Shown here one piece after another: positions 10,600-21,493 of a DNA stretch of 64,000 nt. The notes under the pieces were generated by a model. It searched no databases and was not told where the DNA came from. It saw only the letters and a program-made list of their open reading frames with translations. The DNA is taken from contig NC_061136.1 in assembly GCF_905220365.1 (NCBI RefSeq), forward strand, positions 6,427,702 to 6,491,701, given 5' to 3'. Position 1 is the first letter of the stretch. Each line of letters begins with the position of its first letter. The translations under genes were made by a program, and so were the position numbers. This DNA is from Vanessa cardui. Taxonomy: Eukaryota; Arthropoda; Insecta; Lepidoptera; Nymphalidae.

Positions 10600-12484
10600 A
10601 GTCATGATTTCAGAGAAGGGTGGTGTCACATGTTATAATGTTTACTGTATATTAAATAATAATTATCATATAATATATATACACATATTCATACAAAAAT
10701 ATATTAAATATATTAAAGTTATCTGTTTATTTTTGTGTGATTAAACATAATACTAAATAAAACAAATAAAGTTAATATATTTTAATATTTTCTTTTGCAA
10801 CTTCTAAATAATCCGTAACCAAAACTGTCCAAAACAATCGGATTATCCGAAATTATTTCATAATCATATCTGTAATATAACCGGTAAAATATTATTCATG
10901 TCTATGTATATTCAGATCCGAAATGCAGATCTACAACATACCTAAACGTTTTCGTATGAAGCCCCACATAGCCCATCAAGTCAATTTTATAGATTTTACG
11001 TCGACATTCTTGATAAGATGTAAAAAGTAAATAACTGTCATGATTAGTATAAAAATAATAAAGTAACAATTAAAACTCAATGTATCATAATTGGATCTGA
11101 GTCGAGCTAAAATTGATGGGAAAATTGACTGAATATTTTCGAATTTATTATTTAAATAAAACAAATGTGTCAAGTGCGTAAATTGCATTTTAAAATGATG
11201 ACGGAAAAAGAGACAGATATACATATATAATAATATTATTCAGTTAGTAATTTGATATCTTTCACGTCAAATCCTGAAACGAATGCATGCGTCATGGCGT
11301 CGAATCGAAATATAATTGATCTAGACGTTTTAGACAGATGGATGAAAGCTTTTGTATGCAGTCTTCAATAAATCAATGAAAAACGAGAGAGACGAGGCTT
11401 TGATATGGATTGCCTTCATAGATGTTCTTTTTGCAAGCGTCACTGGGACCACTCACGCGCTAATCATTTTACCGTCAAACATCAATGGTGTTTATGCATT
11501 CTAGTTAGGAAAGAGAGTGCCAGTGTATGCAAGTGGCATAAGAACTTAGAGCATACCGACGTTTCTTTGAGCGATTACAAACTTAGGAAGCTATTTGAGC
11601 GTCTTTCCTGCAAAGAGTAAAAATATAATTAGGTCTTATATGCCACCAGCCGGCGAATGTCTATCTAATGAGGAAGATATACATATTGGATTCATATGTA
11701 TACTTATACAAAATGACACTCCTAAGATTTTTTAGCACTTGTATCCTATTAATAAAGTTTCTGAAATTTCTTATATAGAATATCATTGAATTTATTTTTG
11801 TAAAATATAGAAGAATTATCATGGTGACTGTGGTTAGATTTCAAGTGATTTATTGTTCGGCATACATTTTAGATTGTTGTATAATTTGTATATATTACTG
11901 CAAAATACACAAAAATATAAATATCGGTAGTATCTATTGGTGTTAATTGACAAATGAGTTTAAAATAATTAAAATTATTATACTTCATTAATTATTTATG
12001 GTCATTCAAATAATACGTGGACACGTCGAAGGAACAATGCTCACAATAGGTTATAGTAACAAAAGGGCGAAACAAACTCTTTAAGAATGGCAATACTCAT
12101 AAAAGTAAACATTGTAACAAAACTAGGTCACTAATATCATAGTCACGTATCTTATTAACGTAAAGAAGAATTACATTGTCTATTTTCGAAAGAAAATGGA
12201 GGAGGCTGAATGACGCATCGCTGGATACCGCAATGTCATTTGGCTGTCAATTCGACTAACAATCTAATTAGGTCTAGAACACAACGAGCGTACAAATCTT
12301 TTAACTTCGTTTAAACGAACAAGTAAAAAGAAATATTTGTATCTTTATTTAAGATTCAAGAAACAAAGTCGAAATGTTTACGCCTCCTAACAAACCAAAG
12401 TAAATTCTAAAAGTAAGCTTTCATTCCTGTTTTGCTTATTGATTTTGAGTTAAAGCTATATTGAGTTATGATGTCCGATGACCA
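10600..12484. other. Unassigned DNA with a possible ancient family B copy
   Basis: Mostly AT-rich with no gene. At 11410-11600 the blocks GGGACCACTCACGCGCTAAT, TTTACCGTCAAACATCAATG and GAGAGTGCCAGTGTATGCAA follow family B order, so the 71-codon frame there (11405-11620) is probably repeat-derived. A TA-rich patch lies at about 10660-10690. Confidence 0.4.
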
Positions 12485-12670
12485 AAATCAAAATCAAACT
12501 AATTTTTATTCGAATTCTGAAAAACTCCTTTTAAAGTAAAAATTAAATAACAATATATGATTATTAATAAATTCAGAGAAATGAGTATAAAGATATTTCT
12601 CGAATTTTTCGATTACAAACGAAGAGCAAATCTCACTCAGACTATATCAAGCTTATTACTTCATAAAGTA

Positions 12671-13237
12671 AAAATTTTAACAAAAAGAAAAACCGACTTC
12701 AAACAAAACACTATTTTAAAACAAATAAAAATGCACTAAAAATAATAAAAATAATTGCATATTTTACACATTTTTTAGAGTCCTCCTAGGTAAAATGAAA
12801 TGAAAAATATTAGACTACTTAAAAGTCGATTTACGATTATATAATGTAGTTATAATTATTGGTATATTTGGAGCCGGTGTCAGCTACGGTGCCCTTGCCC
12901 CAACAATCAAAAGAAAGATTGATTGATCCAGTATATTATTGTGTAATAGGTCATTTGTAAAAAACATATTTGTTAAAGTATTCTCGTATTGTTTTTGATA
13001 GATATACTGTAGGGTTTTTTTTTTCTGACACCGACTCCAAATATAACAATAATTATAACTACATTATATAATCATAAATCGACTTTTAAGTAGTCTAATA
13101 TTTTTCATTTCATTTTACCTAGGAGGACTCTAAAAAATGTGTAAAATATGCAATTATTTTTATTATTTTTAGTGCATTTTTATTTGTTTTAAAATAGTGT
13201 TTTGTTTGAAGTCGGTTTTTCTTTTTGTTAAAATTTT
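12671..13237. repeat. 213 bp palindrome arms of D copy 1
   Basis: Left arm 12671-12883 and right arm 13025-13237 are the same length, with only three mismatches by eye and no gap, around a 141 bp loop (12884-13024). The mismatches cluster near the loop. As single-stranded DNA or RNA this would form a very stable hairpin. Confidence 0.9.
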
Positions 13238-13592
13238 ATTTATTTTTTGATTTTAAGTGAAGCTGATGTTGATTAACTAATTTTTTTAATATGGATAGAT
13301 TAAGCGTCCCGTTTATATGAGTCAGAAACTACTTCGAGGACAATTTCATAGGAAACTTGCGAATAAAGCAAAAATAGACTTTCGAAAATGCGGATTTAAT
13401 ACGTCACGCGGCGTAAACTACAAGGATCCCTCGAAAGAGCTGTAATCGAACTCAGCAAAAAAACTTTGAAAAAGACCAACTATATTTCGTACATCATATG
13501 ACATCACATCACATACACAACATTTGATTAAAGATAGTAAGATATTCTGCCCCATATCGCGCACCCTAACTGCGAGCCGTATAGGAGTTCCA

Positions 13593-13845
13593 TCACTACA
13601 TAGTATAAAACAAAGTCGCTTTCTCTGTCCCTATATCTTTAAATCTACGCAACGGATTTTGATGCGGTTTTTTTTTAAAAGATAGTGTGATTCAAGGGGA
13701 AGGTTTGTGTATATAATACATGAACAATATAGTAAAGAAACACTGATAATTTTAGAAGTTTGCGATGTGATGTCGTAAATAAACAAATTCTGTAGTATAT
13801 TTAGTATCAGTATTGCACCCGTGCGAAGCCGGGGTGGGTAGCTAG
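13593..13845 (+). mobile_element. Non-autonomous Helitron inside D copy 1
   Basis: Begins TCACTACATAGTATAAAACA and ends with a GC-rich hairpin region GCGAAGCCGGGGTGGGTAG then CTAG (13842-13845). It sits between A (13592) and T (13846), the AT target typical of Helitrons. The core TCTACGCAACGGATTTTGAT is shared with the copies at 22.4, 27.5, 30.4 and 61.9 kb. No Rep/helicase coding capacity. Confidence 0.8.
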
Positions 13846-14306
13846 TTAATTATAATATTCGACTATGATAATTACATAAACATAACCACATTACGGAAGG
13901 TGACTCAAATATCCAAATAACCTATAAATAAAAGATTCGACTGAGTATCGCTAACGTGCTCCTCAGAATTGTTCCTTTCCCTTCCGTTCCGTTACTTTGT
14001 CATGGATCATGTGCTCAGAACCTTACCAAACTTTCACCAAATTACCCTTGAAGTATATATTTTATAATAAAGAATTATCAAAATTGGTTAACGTGATTTT
14101 CAGTTATTCACCTATTTGTCGCGCATATACATAATGCAAATTTAAGACTTATGTCGTTTTCATATGGATACCATCATCGGAAAAAAATAAAAAAAAATGG
14201 GACCCCACGGGAAGCACTACCTTTCAAACAAAAAAAATTTATCAAAATCGGTCCACCCAGAATTGATAACCTCCTCCTTTTGGAAGTCGGTTGAAAAAAT
14301 AAAGTA

Positions 14307-14664
14307 TTTAATAAAATTCTTTGAACTGAATATTAAACAAAAGATTCGATTGGTATAAAATCCGTTTTAGGTCGATTAAAGACCGCATTCGATTCGAAAT
14401 TACCGCAATTTTAGATGCAATTGGTCTCTAAAGTGGATGCCGGCGACGAAGAGACTATCTCTGCAACTCTCTTGATAATAAAGATCGCTCCAATCAAGTA
14501 CGATGCCAATTAGTATTTCCGATACGGGAGTTAATAATTACTTCGTTATTCGAAAATATAATAAGTGTTACCGTAGTAATGTACAGTTATAAAATTTAAC
14601 GATAAATAAACTTAATGTAAATATAAGATTTTAAATAAACATGGTTATTTTTATTATTAAAATT
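14307..14664. other. Unassigned, GC-richer unique DNA
   Basis: About 14340-14530 contains several balanced-composition stretches (GTGGATGCCGGCGACGAAGA) that match no repeat family seen here. It has no open frame and could be regulatory, but no specific site is supported. Confidence 0.3.
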
Positions 14665-14919
14665 ATTAGTTTCGGGATATTTACCATGTTTTATTACCGG
14701 TCACGACTACTATTGTCATTTCCCCCCCCCCCCTACCATTTTTACTAGTGTTTACGCAGCAAACTTACGAGAAAAGAGGTAGTCCGATATGGACACTTCT
14801 AACATTATCAACATCTACCCGCAAACTTCAGTCTCGTGAACAAGACATTCGTAGGTAATGATGAAATATCGAGCTCCACCGAACAGAAATAAAAACATCG
14901 TAAATATCCCGAAATTAAT
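14665..14919. mobile_element. MITE-like element with TTTCGGGATATTTAC ends
   Basis: Left end ATTAGTTTCGGGATATTTAC and right end GTAAATATCCCGAAATTAAT are inverted repeats with one mismatch, 255 bp overall. The interior (CGTAAGTTTGCTGCG and TGTCCATATCGGACTACC on the minus strand) is one I recall from lepidopteran repeats. A run of 12 C lies inside at 14722-14733. A third partial terminus occurs at 15010-15030 (TAAATATCCCGAGG). The target duplication is not clear. Confidence 0.6.
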
Positions 14920-14924
14920 AACTT

Positions 14925-15968
14925 TCATTAATATAAATAATTTTATAACATTTCATTGAATTTCGAGTCATAATTTTTTGTTGGTTTAATAGTTAGTTTA
15001 GAAGACAGACTAAATATCCCGAGGTTTTGGGCTTGAATTTAGATTGGGTCAATAAAATATTATTAGCGTTATATCTGTTGAGAAATTCTCAGTAATAGCC
15101 TAGAGTTTTTTAGTTGGTTTACTATCTGCGTTGATCTAGCACCTAATGCACTACAGCAGTCTTGAATAGACATCGGAATAAAAACGGAGGTAGTACTATT
15201 ATAACAAGCTCTTGTATCAGCGCATATACGCACTCCAAATATAATAAGTTCCGAGCAGTTACCTAGCCCCTCTTGAGAGAGGCCGCCGAAGCAGAAATAG
15301 GTCAGAAGGACTATGTTTATTAATATGAAATATTGTTTCTGTAAACAAATAAACAGCAAAAGGCAATTAAAATGTTTAAAATTTTTACAATATAAATTAA
15401 AATTGAATGTATAATAAACACAAGACAAAATATTTCTGTATAGTGAATACTTAAAATGTAAAATGAAAAGAAATGCTGCGTATAATAATAGCTCCTTTTA
15501 AAGATACTTCGAAATTCCGGAAATGCTATGTCGGCGATATCTCTAGTACTCTCTGCTACTGAAAGCCTTTGTTCTCATAGCTCATTCACCATTAAAAGAC
15601 TTCTCCGTTTCGTTTCAGTTTTACATCATACGGAAAATTGTCTATGTCACTCCCGTTACTTGTAATAGACTAGAGATTGAAGTTTAATTTTTAACAATGT
15701 ATACGTTGTTTTACGAGAGCCCCATGAAGTATTTACATAATATAATGATAATGACAATGATAATAACAACCGAGTCAAAATTTTTGAAAATAAATTAAAG
15801 TTAATTAAATTACCACTAAATTGGAACTGAACTACTGTGCTGTCTGGATGGTGAATCTTCTGGTTTTCCAAACGTTTGCCGTTTTTTAGGCAGCTAGTTA
15901 GTGGTGGGGCTCAGTACGAAGCTTGTAAATGATGTTGTTTCATATATATTATTTTCACAGCTGCCTGT
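14925..15968. other. Unassigned DNA containing an unexplained open frame
   Basis: A minus-strand open frame at 15069-15428 (119 codons) is described in the findings. Otherwise no repeat or gene was seen. Confidence 0.4.
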
Positions 15969-15969
15969 G

Positions 15970-16208
15970 CAGTGGCGTAGCTATCGTAGGGCCAGGTGGT
16001 GCGGTGCACCAGGGCCCCGGAGTTCAGGGGCCCTCTAAGCTAAACCTTAAGCTTCTGCAGCTAGGAAATCACGACCCTGTGCACTAGATTTCTTATTTGG
16101 TATCTATAATAATAAATTGTAATTATTAATTAAAGAGGGCTAGGAAAGAGGGGGCGAGGGCCCGATTCTTTTCCTATGCACCGGGGCCCTTCCTCACCTA
16201 GCTACGCG
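15970..16208. mobile_element. hAT-type MITE with 8 bp target duplication
   Basis: Flanked by an exact 8 bp direct repeat TGCCTGTG (15962-15969 and 16209-16216). The left end CAGTGGCGTAGCTA is a classic hAT terminus; the right end TAGCTACGCG is its reverse complement missing CACT near the tip. The interior is GC-rich (GGGCCCCGGAG, GGGGCCCTTCC) with an AT-rich centre. At 239 bp it has no coding capacity. Confidence 0.8.
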
Positions 16209-16317
16209 TGCCTGTGTCTTTTTTTACAATTTATTTTAATATTTTTATGACAATTTTTAGCGTACATACATTTACAGTAGTTACTATTCTACCATTATCA
16301 TCTTAATAACTACTGAA

Positions 16318-16395
16318 GATCGAAGAGCAGTGAAGATGAAGGCGGAGGAGCCGCCTCCGATGTCCTCTTGCCGGAGGCTCTTGCCTGTACTGACT
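16318..16395. other. Short GC-rich patch, unassigned
   Basis: GAAGGCGGAGGAGCCGCCTC and TTGCCGGAGGCTCTTGCC stand out between the hAT MITE and a family B copy. It has small internal palindromes and a short frame without recognisable content. Confidence 0.3.
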
Positions 16396-16408
16396 TTTAT
16401 GTGCATAC

Positions 16409-16699
16409 TTTTTTATGGTATAGGTTGGCGAACGAGCATATGGGCCACCTGATGGTATGTGGTCACCATCAACCATAGACAATGACGCTGTAAGAAATAT
16501 TAACTATTCCTTACATCGTCAATGTGCCACCGACCTTGGGAACTAAGATGTTATGTCCCTTGTGCCTATAGTTAGACTGGCTCACTCACCCTTCAAACTG
16601 GAACACAACAATACTGAGTACTGTAATTTGGCGGTAGAATAACTGATGAGTGAGTGGTACGTACCCAGACGGGCTTGCACAAAGCCCTACCACCAAGTA
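16409..16699 (-). mobile_element. Family B poly(A) retroposon, near full length
   Basis: Minus-strand copy of about 290 bp with a residual T-run (complement of the poly(A) tail), then TATGGTATAGGTTGGCGAAC, ATGGGCCACCTGATGGTATG, CCTTCAAACTGGAACACAAC and the 5' end GCCCTACCACCAAG. One of the three best copies in the window for defining the family. Confidence 0.8.
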
Positions 16700-18290
16700 A
16701 AACCACTTTATAAATAGATATATATTTTATGTATATAATATATTATTATTTATTTATTTTTTCTTGTTAGGATATGTGTCAAAGTGTGTTAGTCCAAGAT
16801 GTTGACATAACATCTTTAACCGGACCCTTCTTCGATGAACTAACATTGTTTTAAAATTATGTTCCTGCATGAGGGTGACTTAACCAGCGTACAAATTAAA
16901 ATTAAAAATAGCTACTGTATAAATTATGTCAGAATGCTGGCACGAATGCTAGCAGCATTTCCCCGATGAATCGTAATTATAATCTCTGTGCGAAAAATTA
17001 GTTAACTAATGAGTTTTGTTGTTGCCAAATTTGTATGTTGTTTTAATCCATAATTAAGATGCTGCTAGTTAACCAGTTGAATGTTTTGTTTATTTATTAA
17101 TTTTGTGTTGATGTACTATATGTATTATTTTTTTTAATTAAATATATAAGAAAAATGCCAGTGACAATCTTGGTTGCTTCACTTTATCATATTGATTCAT
17201 TGATTTATATATTATATGTAATGCATGAAGCAATAAGATGCTGAATAAATGTCAACGTGAGTTTTTATTATATGTATGTAAATATAACGTAATTTATAGA
17301 ATAATTTGAAAAACTCTTTATTCGATCGAAAGAGGTTTACAAAATTAGCTTATTTCAATTTCGTAAAGATCTGATCATAAGTTCGGAAACAGACAAAAGA
17401 ATTTAATAAATGCCAGCAAATCAATCCCTAAATGCTATTGAAGTAGTTTTTTACTTGTGTCAGTTAATTTATTTTTTCTTCTATTTCACATTAACTATTA
17501 TAGTTGATTAGCTATAATTATATAAAGCTAATTTAAATTTGAATAAATTTTCTTGTATGCTGTTTATAGAGAAGCATTCCACTAAATCCTATATCGATAG
17601 AAAAGGCATTTATTTCAGGCTCGTCTGACAAACTATAGTTTTATTATAAAAAAATATATAATGTAATACAAGTATAGTATACGCTTTGGTAAACGATTAG
17701 AAATGCTTGTTAAACATAATTGATTTTTTTTTTCTATGGGTAAAGGTTGCGAATTTTTTTTATATAATACCACTGTGCAAAGTTGAAGGAACGAAACTAG
17801 TATGTATACAGACAAATAACTTTAATCATGATCTATTTCGAAGTATTTATTGTCAATTATAGTAAACAAAAGATCGTGAAGATGTTTTCAATTTCCTTCA
17901 ATAAATAAACGTATGCCTCAGGTCGTAATTCGGAATTGGATAAAAGATGAAATTGCTTCAGACGGCCAAACTAAAATTGCCATAGTTTAAAGTATTAGCA
18001 ATTCAAATGACCGGCTTTACGAATAGAAATGACTTTTTTCTTAAAATTACTAGTCTATGCTTCAGTGAATATTAATTGAGGCTTTCAAAGGAGATTACAA
18101 TGAAAAACAAATATTCAATTTGTTAATTATAATTTTATATTCCATGAACGTCGTGAGTAATGAAATTATCATTTAAGTGTATTTCATTTGTTTTTACAAA
18201 TAAAATGTAATTTTACAAAATATAAGATAAAAAAAATATGGAAAAGAAGAAAATATATATGTATATAAAAAAAGAAAAGCAAATTATTCA
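16700..18290. other. Unassigned AT-rich DNA
   Basis: No gene or recognised repeat. Confidence 0.5.
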
Positions 18291-18291
18291 T

Positions 18292-18336
18292 AAGATGACT
18301 TATATAATATATACAATATATTATATAAGTCATCTT
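18292..18336. repeat. Perfect 20 bp hairpin in AT-rich DNA
   Basis: Arms 18292-18311 (AAGATGACTTATATAATATA) and 18317-18336 are exact reverse complements with a 5-base loop TACAA. It continues into an ATAT-rich tract to about 18365. Confidence 0.85.
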
Positions 18337-18689
18337 ATATAATATATATAATATATATAATATATTGGCGTTTATATATTGCTGTGTTACAGTCAGAACG
18401 CAAAACATCCGACCTTATTTCTTGTTCTATAAAGTGATTTATTTGATTAAGTAATCTTTTAAACCGGATTTCACTTTCAAAGCAACAACTTAAGGCGGGA
18501 TTAGGGAAGATGTTACTCTTCTCTTAATGGAATGGAGTTTTGAAGGTCGGGGGCCGAGTTTACGTGTAAGAAAAGTACAGAGAACTTTCTTTAAAATTTA
18601 ACTAATATTACAATCATGATATCATCTTACAAAAGTTTTGTAACTTTGGTCGAATACAAAAATAACTCATTCGTTTTATAATGTTTCGT

Positions 18690-18915
18690 CATAATGGTGG
18701 TTTTGTACAAGATCATCTAAATAGATTCACTCACTCATTCACATAAGCGAGTCAGTGTAACTACAGGCATAATATAATATTATTTCCCTAGGTTGGTGAA
18801 TTGGCGATGTCATGAATGGTTAATTTTTCTTGGAGCACTATTGATTGTGGGCGGTGGTGACCACTTACCATCACGTGGTACATTTCCTCCTCCGTTTACC
18901 TATGTCATAAAAACA
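18690..18915 (+). mobile_element. Family B retroposon, diverged
   Basis: Blocks AGTCAGTGTAACTACAGGCA, CTAGGTTGGTGAATTGGCGA and GACCACTTACCATCACGTGG follow family B. The 5' end is poorly preserved and the tail is lost. Confidence 0.6.
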
Positions 18916-19825
18916 AGACGCCAGATGCTTCCCGCGACTTCATTGGAGTCCTAAGTAACTTCTGAGAGGCTTGCGAGATATAAATTTAAATCAGTGAATT
19001 GTATTTGGTTGAAGGGTGATGAAATAGTGTGGTACTTCTAAATAATGCTTATTTTGTCCAACATGGACATTATACGTAACTTCTAGCACGAAAATTTATC
19101 GAGTAGATATCGTAAGTTCAAGCATGAAACGCTGTAGCATGATATTAAATTAGAAATTTGATCCACAATGGTTCTACATCTGAATTAATAAAAAGCCTGT
19201 GTTATGTTAAAAGAAATTTCATGTTGATCCTTTGTTCTGCGCTACATTAAAAATCTAAAACAATAAGCATACTTTTGTATTTAAAATATTTGCATGGATA
19301 TTCCATTACCTAAACTAGACTACGTCGTTATGGTAGCAAGAATAGTACATACACACAATTGTTATAAAGTTTAACCAAAAACGATAATTATAAAAACACA
19401 TCAAAATTGTATCCATGAATCTCTTTGCTGTACGTGCTCTGTATTTTAATTTCGAGGCAGATGTTCAAGTCGTTAAGACCTCAAAAGCCGTGTAATGCTA
19501 TGTTTTAACAAATGTAATTTCATTGGAAACTGCCTTGTACGCTGATTGAATGCTAGCAATTATTTAAAAGCATTAATATTATTTCTCATTTTTTAATTTT
19601 ACAAATTAAGTGCCCAAAAATATATTTAAATACAAGAATATAAATGGAGGCAATAAGGCGAGGTGTTATATTTTCCATTAACATTTTTGCACCACTACTC
19701 CAAGGATCAAGTGTTTCGAGAGCAAATTGGCATAAAAGTAATTTGACATAAGACACTAATATTTAGATATTTTTTTAGCGTCAGATTTTTCCACAGCGTC
19801 ACCGATTCTTAACATTGTTTTTCGT

Positions 19826-20025
19826 ATATGAGACGGGGCTAACGTGACCACGCAAATAGGGTCCCACACAAGGGCCCGTCCTCCTTCCCAGGGAACCTAT
19901 GATAATGAATCAGTTCTCTTACCATCATCACGACTAATTTCACGAGGCTCAGTTAAAGCAGGAACGTCGAAAATGGCAAGAGCTCTTTTTATTGTGTCAT
20001 TAAGAGAACCGTGGCAGAAAAGCCT
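19826..20025 (-). pseudogene. Transposon-associated coding fragment, possible nuclease-like domain
   Basis: Read on the minus strand: LNDTIKRALAIFDVP, LTEPREISRDDGKRTDSL, a stop, then VPWEGGRALVWDPICVVT and LAPSH. I recall a repeated invertebrate protein module with the pattern ..KRAL..AG.P..LEP.GL.RDDGKRPDG.TLVPW..GR.LVWD.TC.DTLAPSH, usually found next to reverse transcriptases in mobile elements. The PDG ... VWD.T spacing suggests a restriction-like (PD-D/ExK) fold, but that is inference. It is broken by at least one stop and has no complete neighbour domain, so it is a relic. Confidence 0.45.
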
Positions 20026-20412
20026 GCCTTAACTCCTTGGGCAAAAGAGACCATGTAAACCGAAAGACCACCTTCTATCCAAAAGGGCATATGTGTGTAT
20101 ATTTAAGCAATCAATGTTATTAGTTCTTATGTTTATAAACTTTTAAGAATATAAATGATTATATAAAAAAAAGGTCAAACATTAAATCATTCTTACCTTT
20201 ACAATATTCACCACCTTACTAACGAGATCAAAGTAGTTTTGTATTTTATCCGCCTTAACTCTCACGAACTTCTTTTTCCTTCTAAACTATTATTAGTTTT
20301 TACGCAAGACAGGTAAGTTGTTTTGGGCATAGTAAGTTCCATTATACATTTTGTAAAAAAAAATTATGGTAAAAACAGAAATTGAGCTATTTGTGACTTC
20401 AGAGTGGAGCTT

Positions 20413-21028
20413 TTGGAGAGTACCTGTGTAGGATCGGACGCGAGGCAACGGCGGTTTGCCACCACTGCGGAGCGGACCAAGACGATGCCCAACACACGCT
20501 AGAGGCGTGTCCCGCGTGGACTGCGGAAAGGAAAGTCTTGGTTCAGCAAATCGGGCGAAATCTCTCCCTGCGAGCAGTCGTGTCGGCGATGCTACGCAGT
20601 AATCGACGTGGGAGGCCGTAGTCAACTTCTGTGAGACCGTCATGGTCCAGAAGGAGAATGCGGGGCGGGCTCGGGAGAGGGCCGATCCTGCCCGGCGGAG
20701 GTGACCTGCGGGTCGCCTTCACGGCCTCCAAGCCCCAGTGCCCGGGGCGGAATAAATAGGGCAATCCCTCCGGCCGTGGGTGCGTGAGATGGGGGTCTCA
20801 CGCATCCGTTTTCATACGGCCGAGAGGAGGACCGCAGTCCGGTATGGCCCCGGACTGCCGGTGTACGCACCAGCGAGGGGTGCGGGGAGGGCGAGACCAT
20901 CTTCGCCCTCCTGAGAAGGGCTCCGCCAGCCACGAGCGGAGCAACGCACGGTACAATCTCACATAACCCGGCCTCCCCCCTAGGAGTTCGGGTATCTATG
21001 AAGATTTACCCTGCGTCAACAAAAAAAA
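20413..21028 (+). mobile_element. R1-like LINE 3' end, 5'-truncated, with 12 bp TSD
   Basis: Flanked by AGAGTGGAGCTT at 20401-20412 and again at 21029-21040. It ends in nine A residues and is strikingly GC-rich against AT-rich flanks. It contains the end of a reverse-transcriptase polyprotein (20421-20704) and a ~320 bp 3' UTR with CCCAGTGCCCGGGGCGG, GGGGTCTCACGCATCCG and CACATAACCCGGCCTCC. The clean target duplication and tail point to recent insertion. R1 clade is inferred from the CCHC knuckle; I or LOA clades are not excluded. Confidence 0.85.
20421..20704 (+). pseudogene. LINE reverse-transcriptase C-terminus (CCHC knuckle), frameshifted
   Basis: From 20421 the frame reads YLCRIGREATAVCHHCGADQ then DDAQHTLEACPAW, a Cx2C...H...C zinc knuckle typical of the C-terminus of R1/I-group LINE polyproteins, followed by AERKVLVQQIGRNLSLRAV and VSAMLRS. 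A one-base frameshift near 20595 moves the reading to WEAVVNFCETVMVQKENAG and RARERADPARRR, ending at TGA 20702-20704. Endonuclease and polymerase domains are absent because of 5' truncation. Open frames on the opposite strand are shadows caused by high GC. Confidence 0.8.
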
Positions 21029-21044
21029 AGAGTGGAGCTTGTCC

Positions 21045-21490
21045 AAGGTTTTTGTACAGTTATTTGAGTTCGTCTCTCTACATTTATAGTTTTGAAAAAT
21101 TCTAATTGATTCTCTAACATTTTTGTCTATTTAAGGACTAACAGGCGAATTAAGGTTAAAAATAAAATATTATATTGGTAAATAAATTTACTAGTGTAAT
21201 GCATTGCCAAATACTGGGAACAACCATTTAATTGTAACTCATTTTTTATTTCCTTAGCATTTAATTATTCAGTTATATATATTGCTAAACACCTGGTAAA
21301 TTAGAAATGCTTACCGAACACGAGAGCTCTTAATATAAATTTATATTATAAGATATTTAATGAAACCACAAGTATCGCTATTTTGAATGTTACTATAGTC
21401 AAATAAAAATAATAAATCATAAAAAAGGTTTAACATTATTCTATTGTTTTAAAGATTCGTTTGTACAAGACGCACTTATATATACCGTTT
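21045..21490. other. Unassigned AT-rich DNA between LINE and element D
   Basis: No repeat or gene recognised. Confidence 0.5.
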
Positions 21491-21493
21491 AAA

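Larger units (their letters stand above)
12671..14298 (-). mobile_element. Element D, copy 1, with fold-back palindrome and 8 bp TSD
   Basis: Bounded by ATAAAGTA at 12663-12670 and again at 14299-14306, an exact 8 bp target-site duplication. One end reads AAAATTTTAACAAAAAGAAA then AACCGACTTC; the other, read from outside, TTTTTCAACCGACTTCCAAA then AGGAGGAGG, so both ends hold a CCGACTTC block in inverted orientation. Inside are a 213 bp palindrome (12671-13237), a body with no coding frame, a Helitron (13593-13845), and a tail region. Copy 2 at 21.49 kb is about 97-98% identical over the body. I recall the CCGACTTC...GGAGGAGGTTATCAATTCG end as very common in butterflies; the superfamily is unknown to me, although an 8 bp duplication fits hAT-like or P-like integration. 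Confidence 0.75.

Noticed and set aside
11405..11620. 71-codon Cys/His-rich frame as a zinc-finger gene
   Set aside because: Cysteine and histidine spacing fits no finger family, and the DNA aligns loosely to family B retroposons.
20293..20966. Several overlapping frames of 60-116 codons, rich in R, P and G
   Set aside because: They are shadows of the GC-rich R1-like LINE 3' end; only the plus frame shows family motifs.
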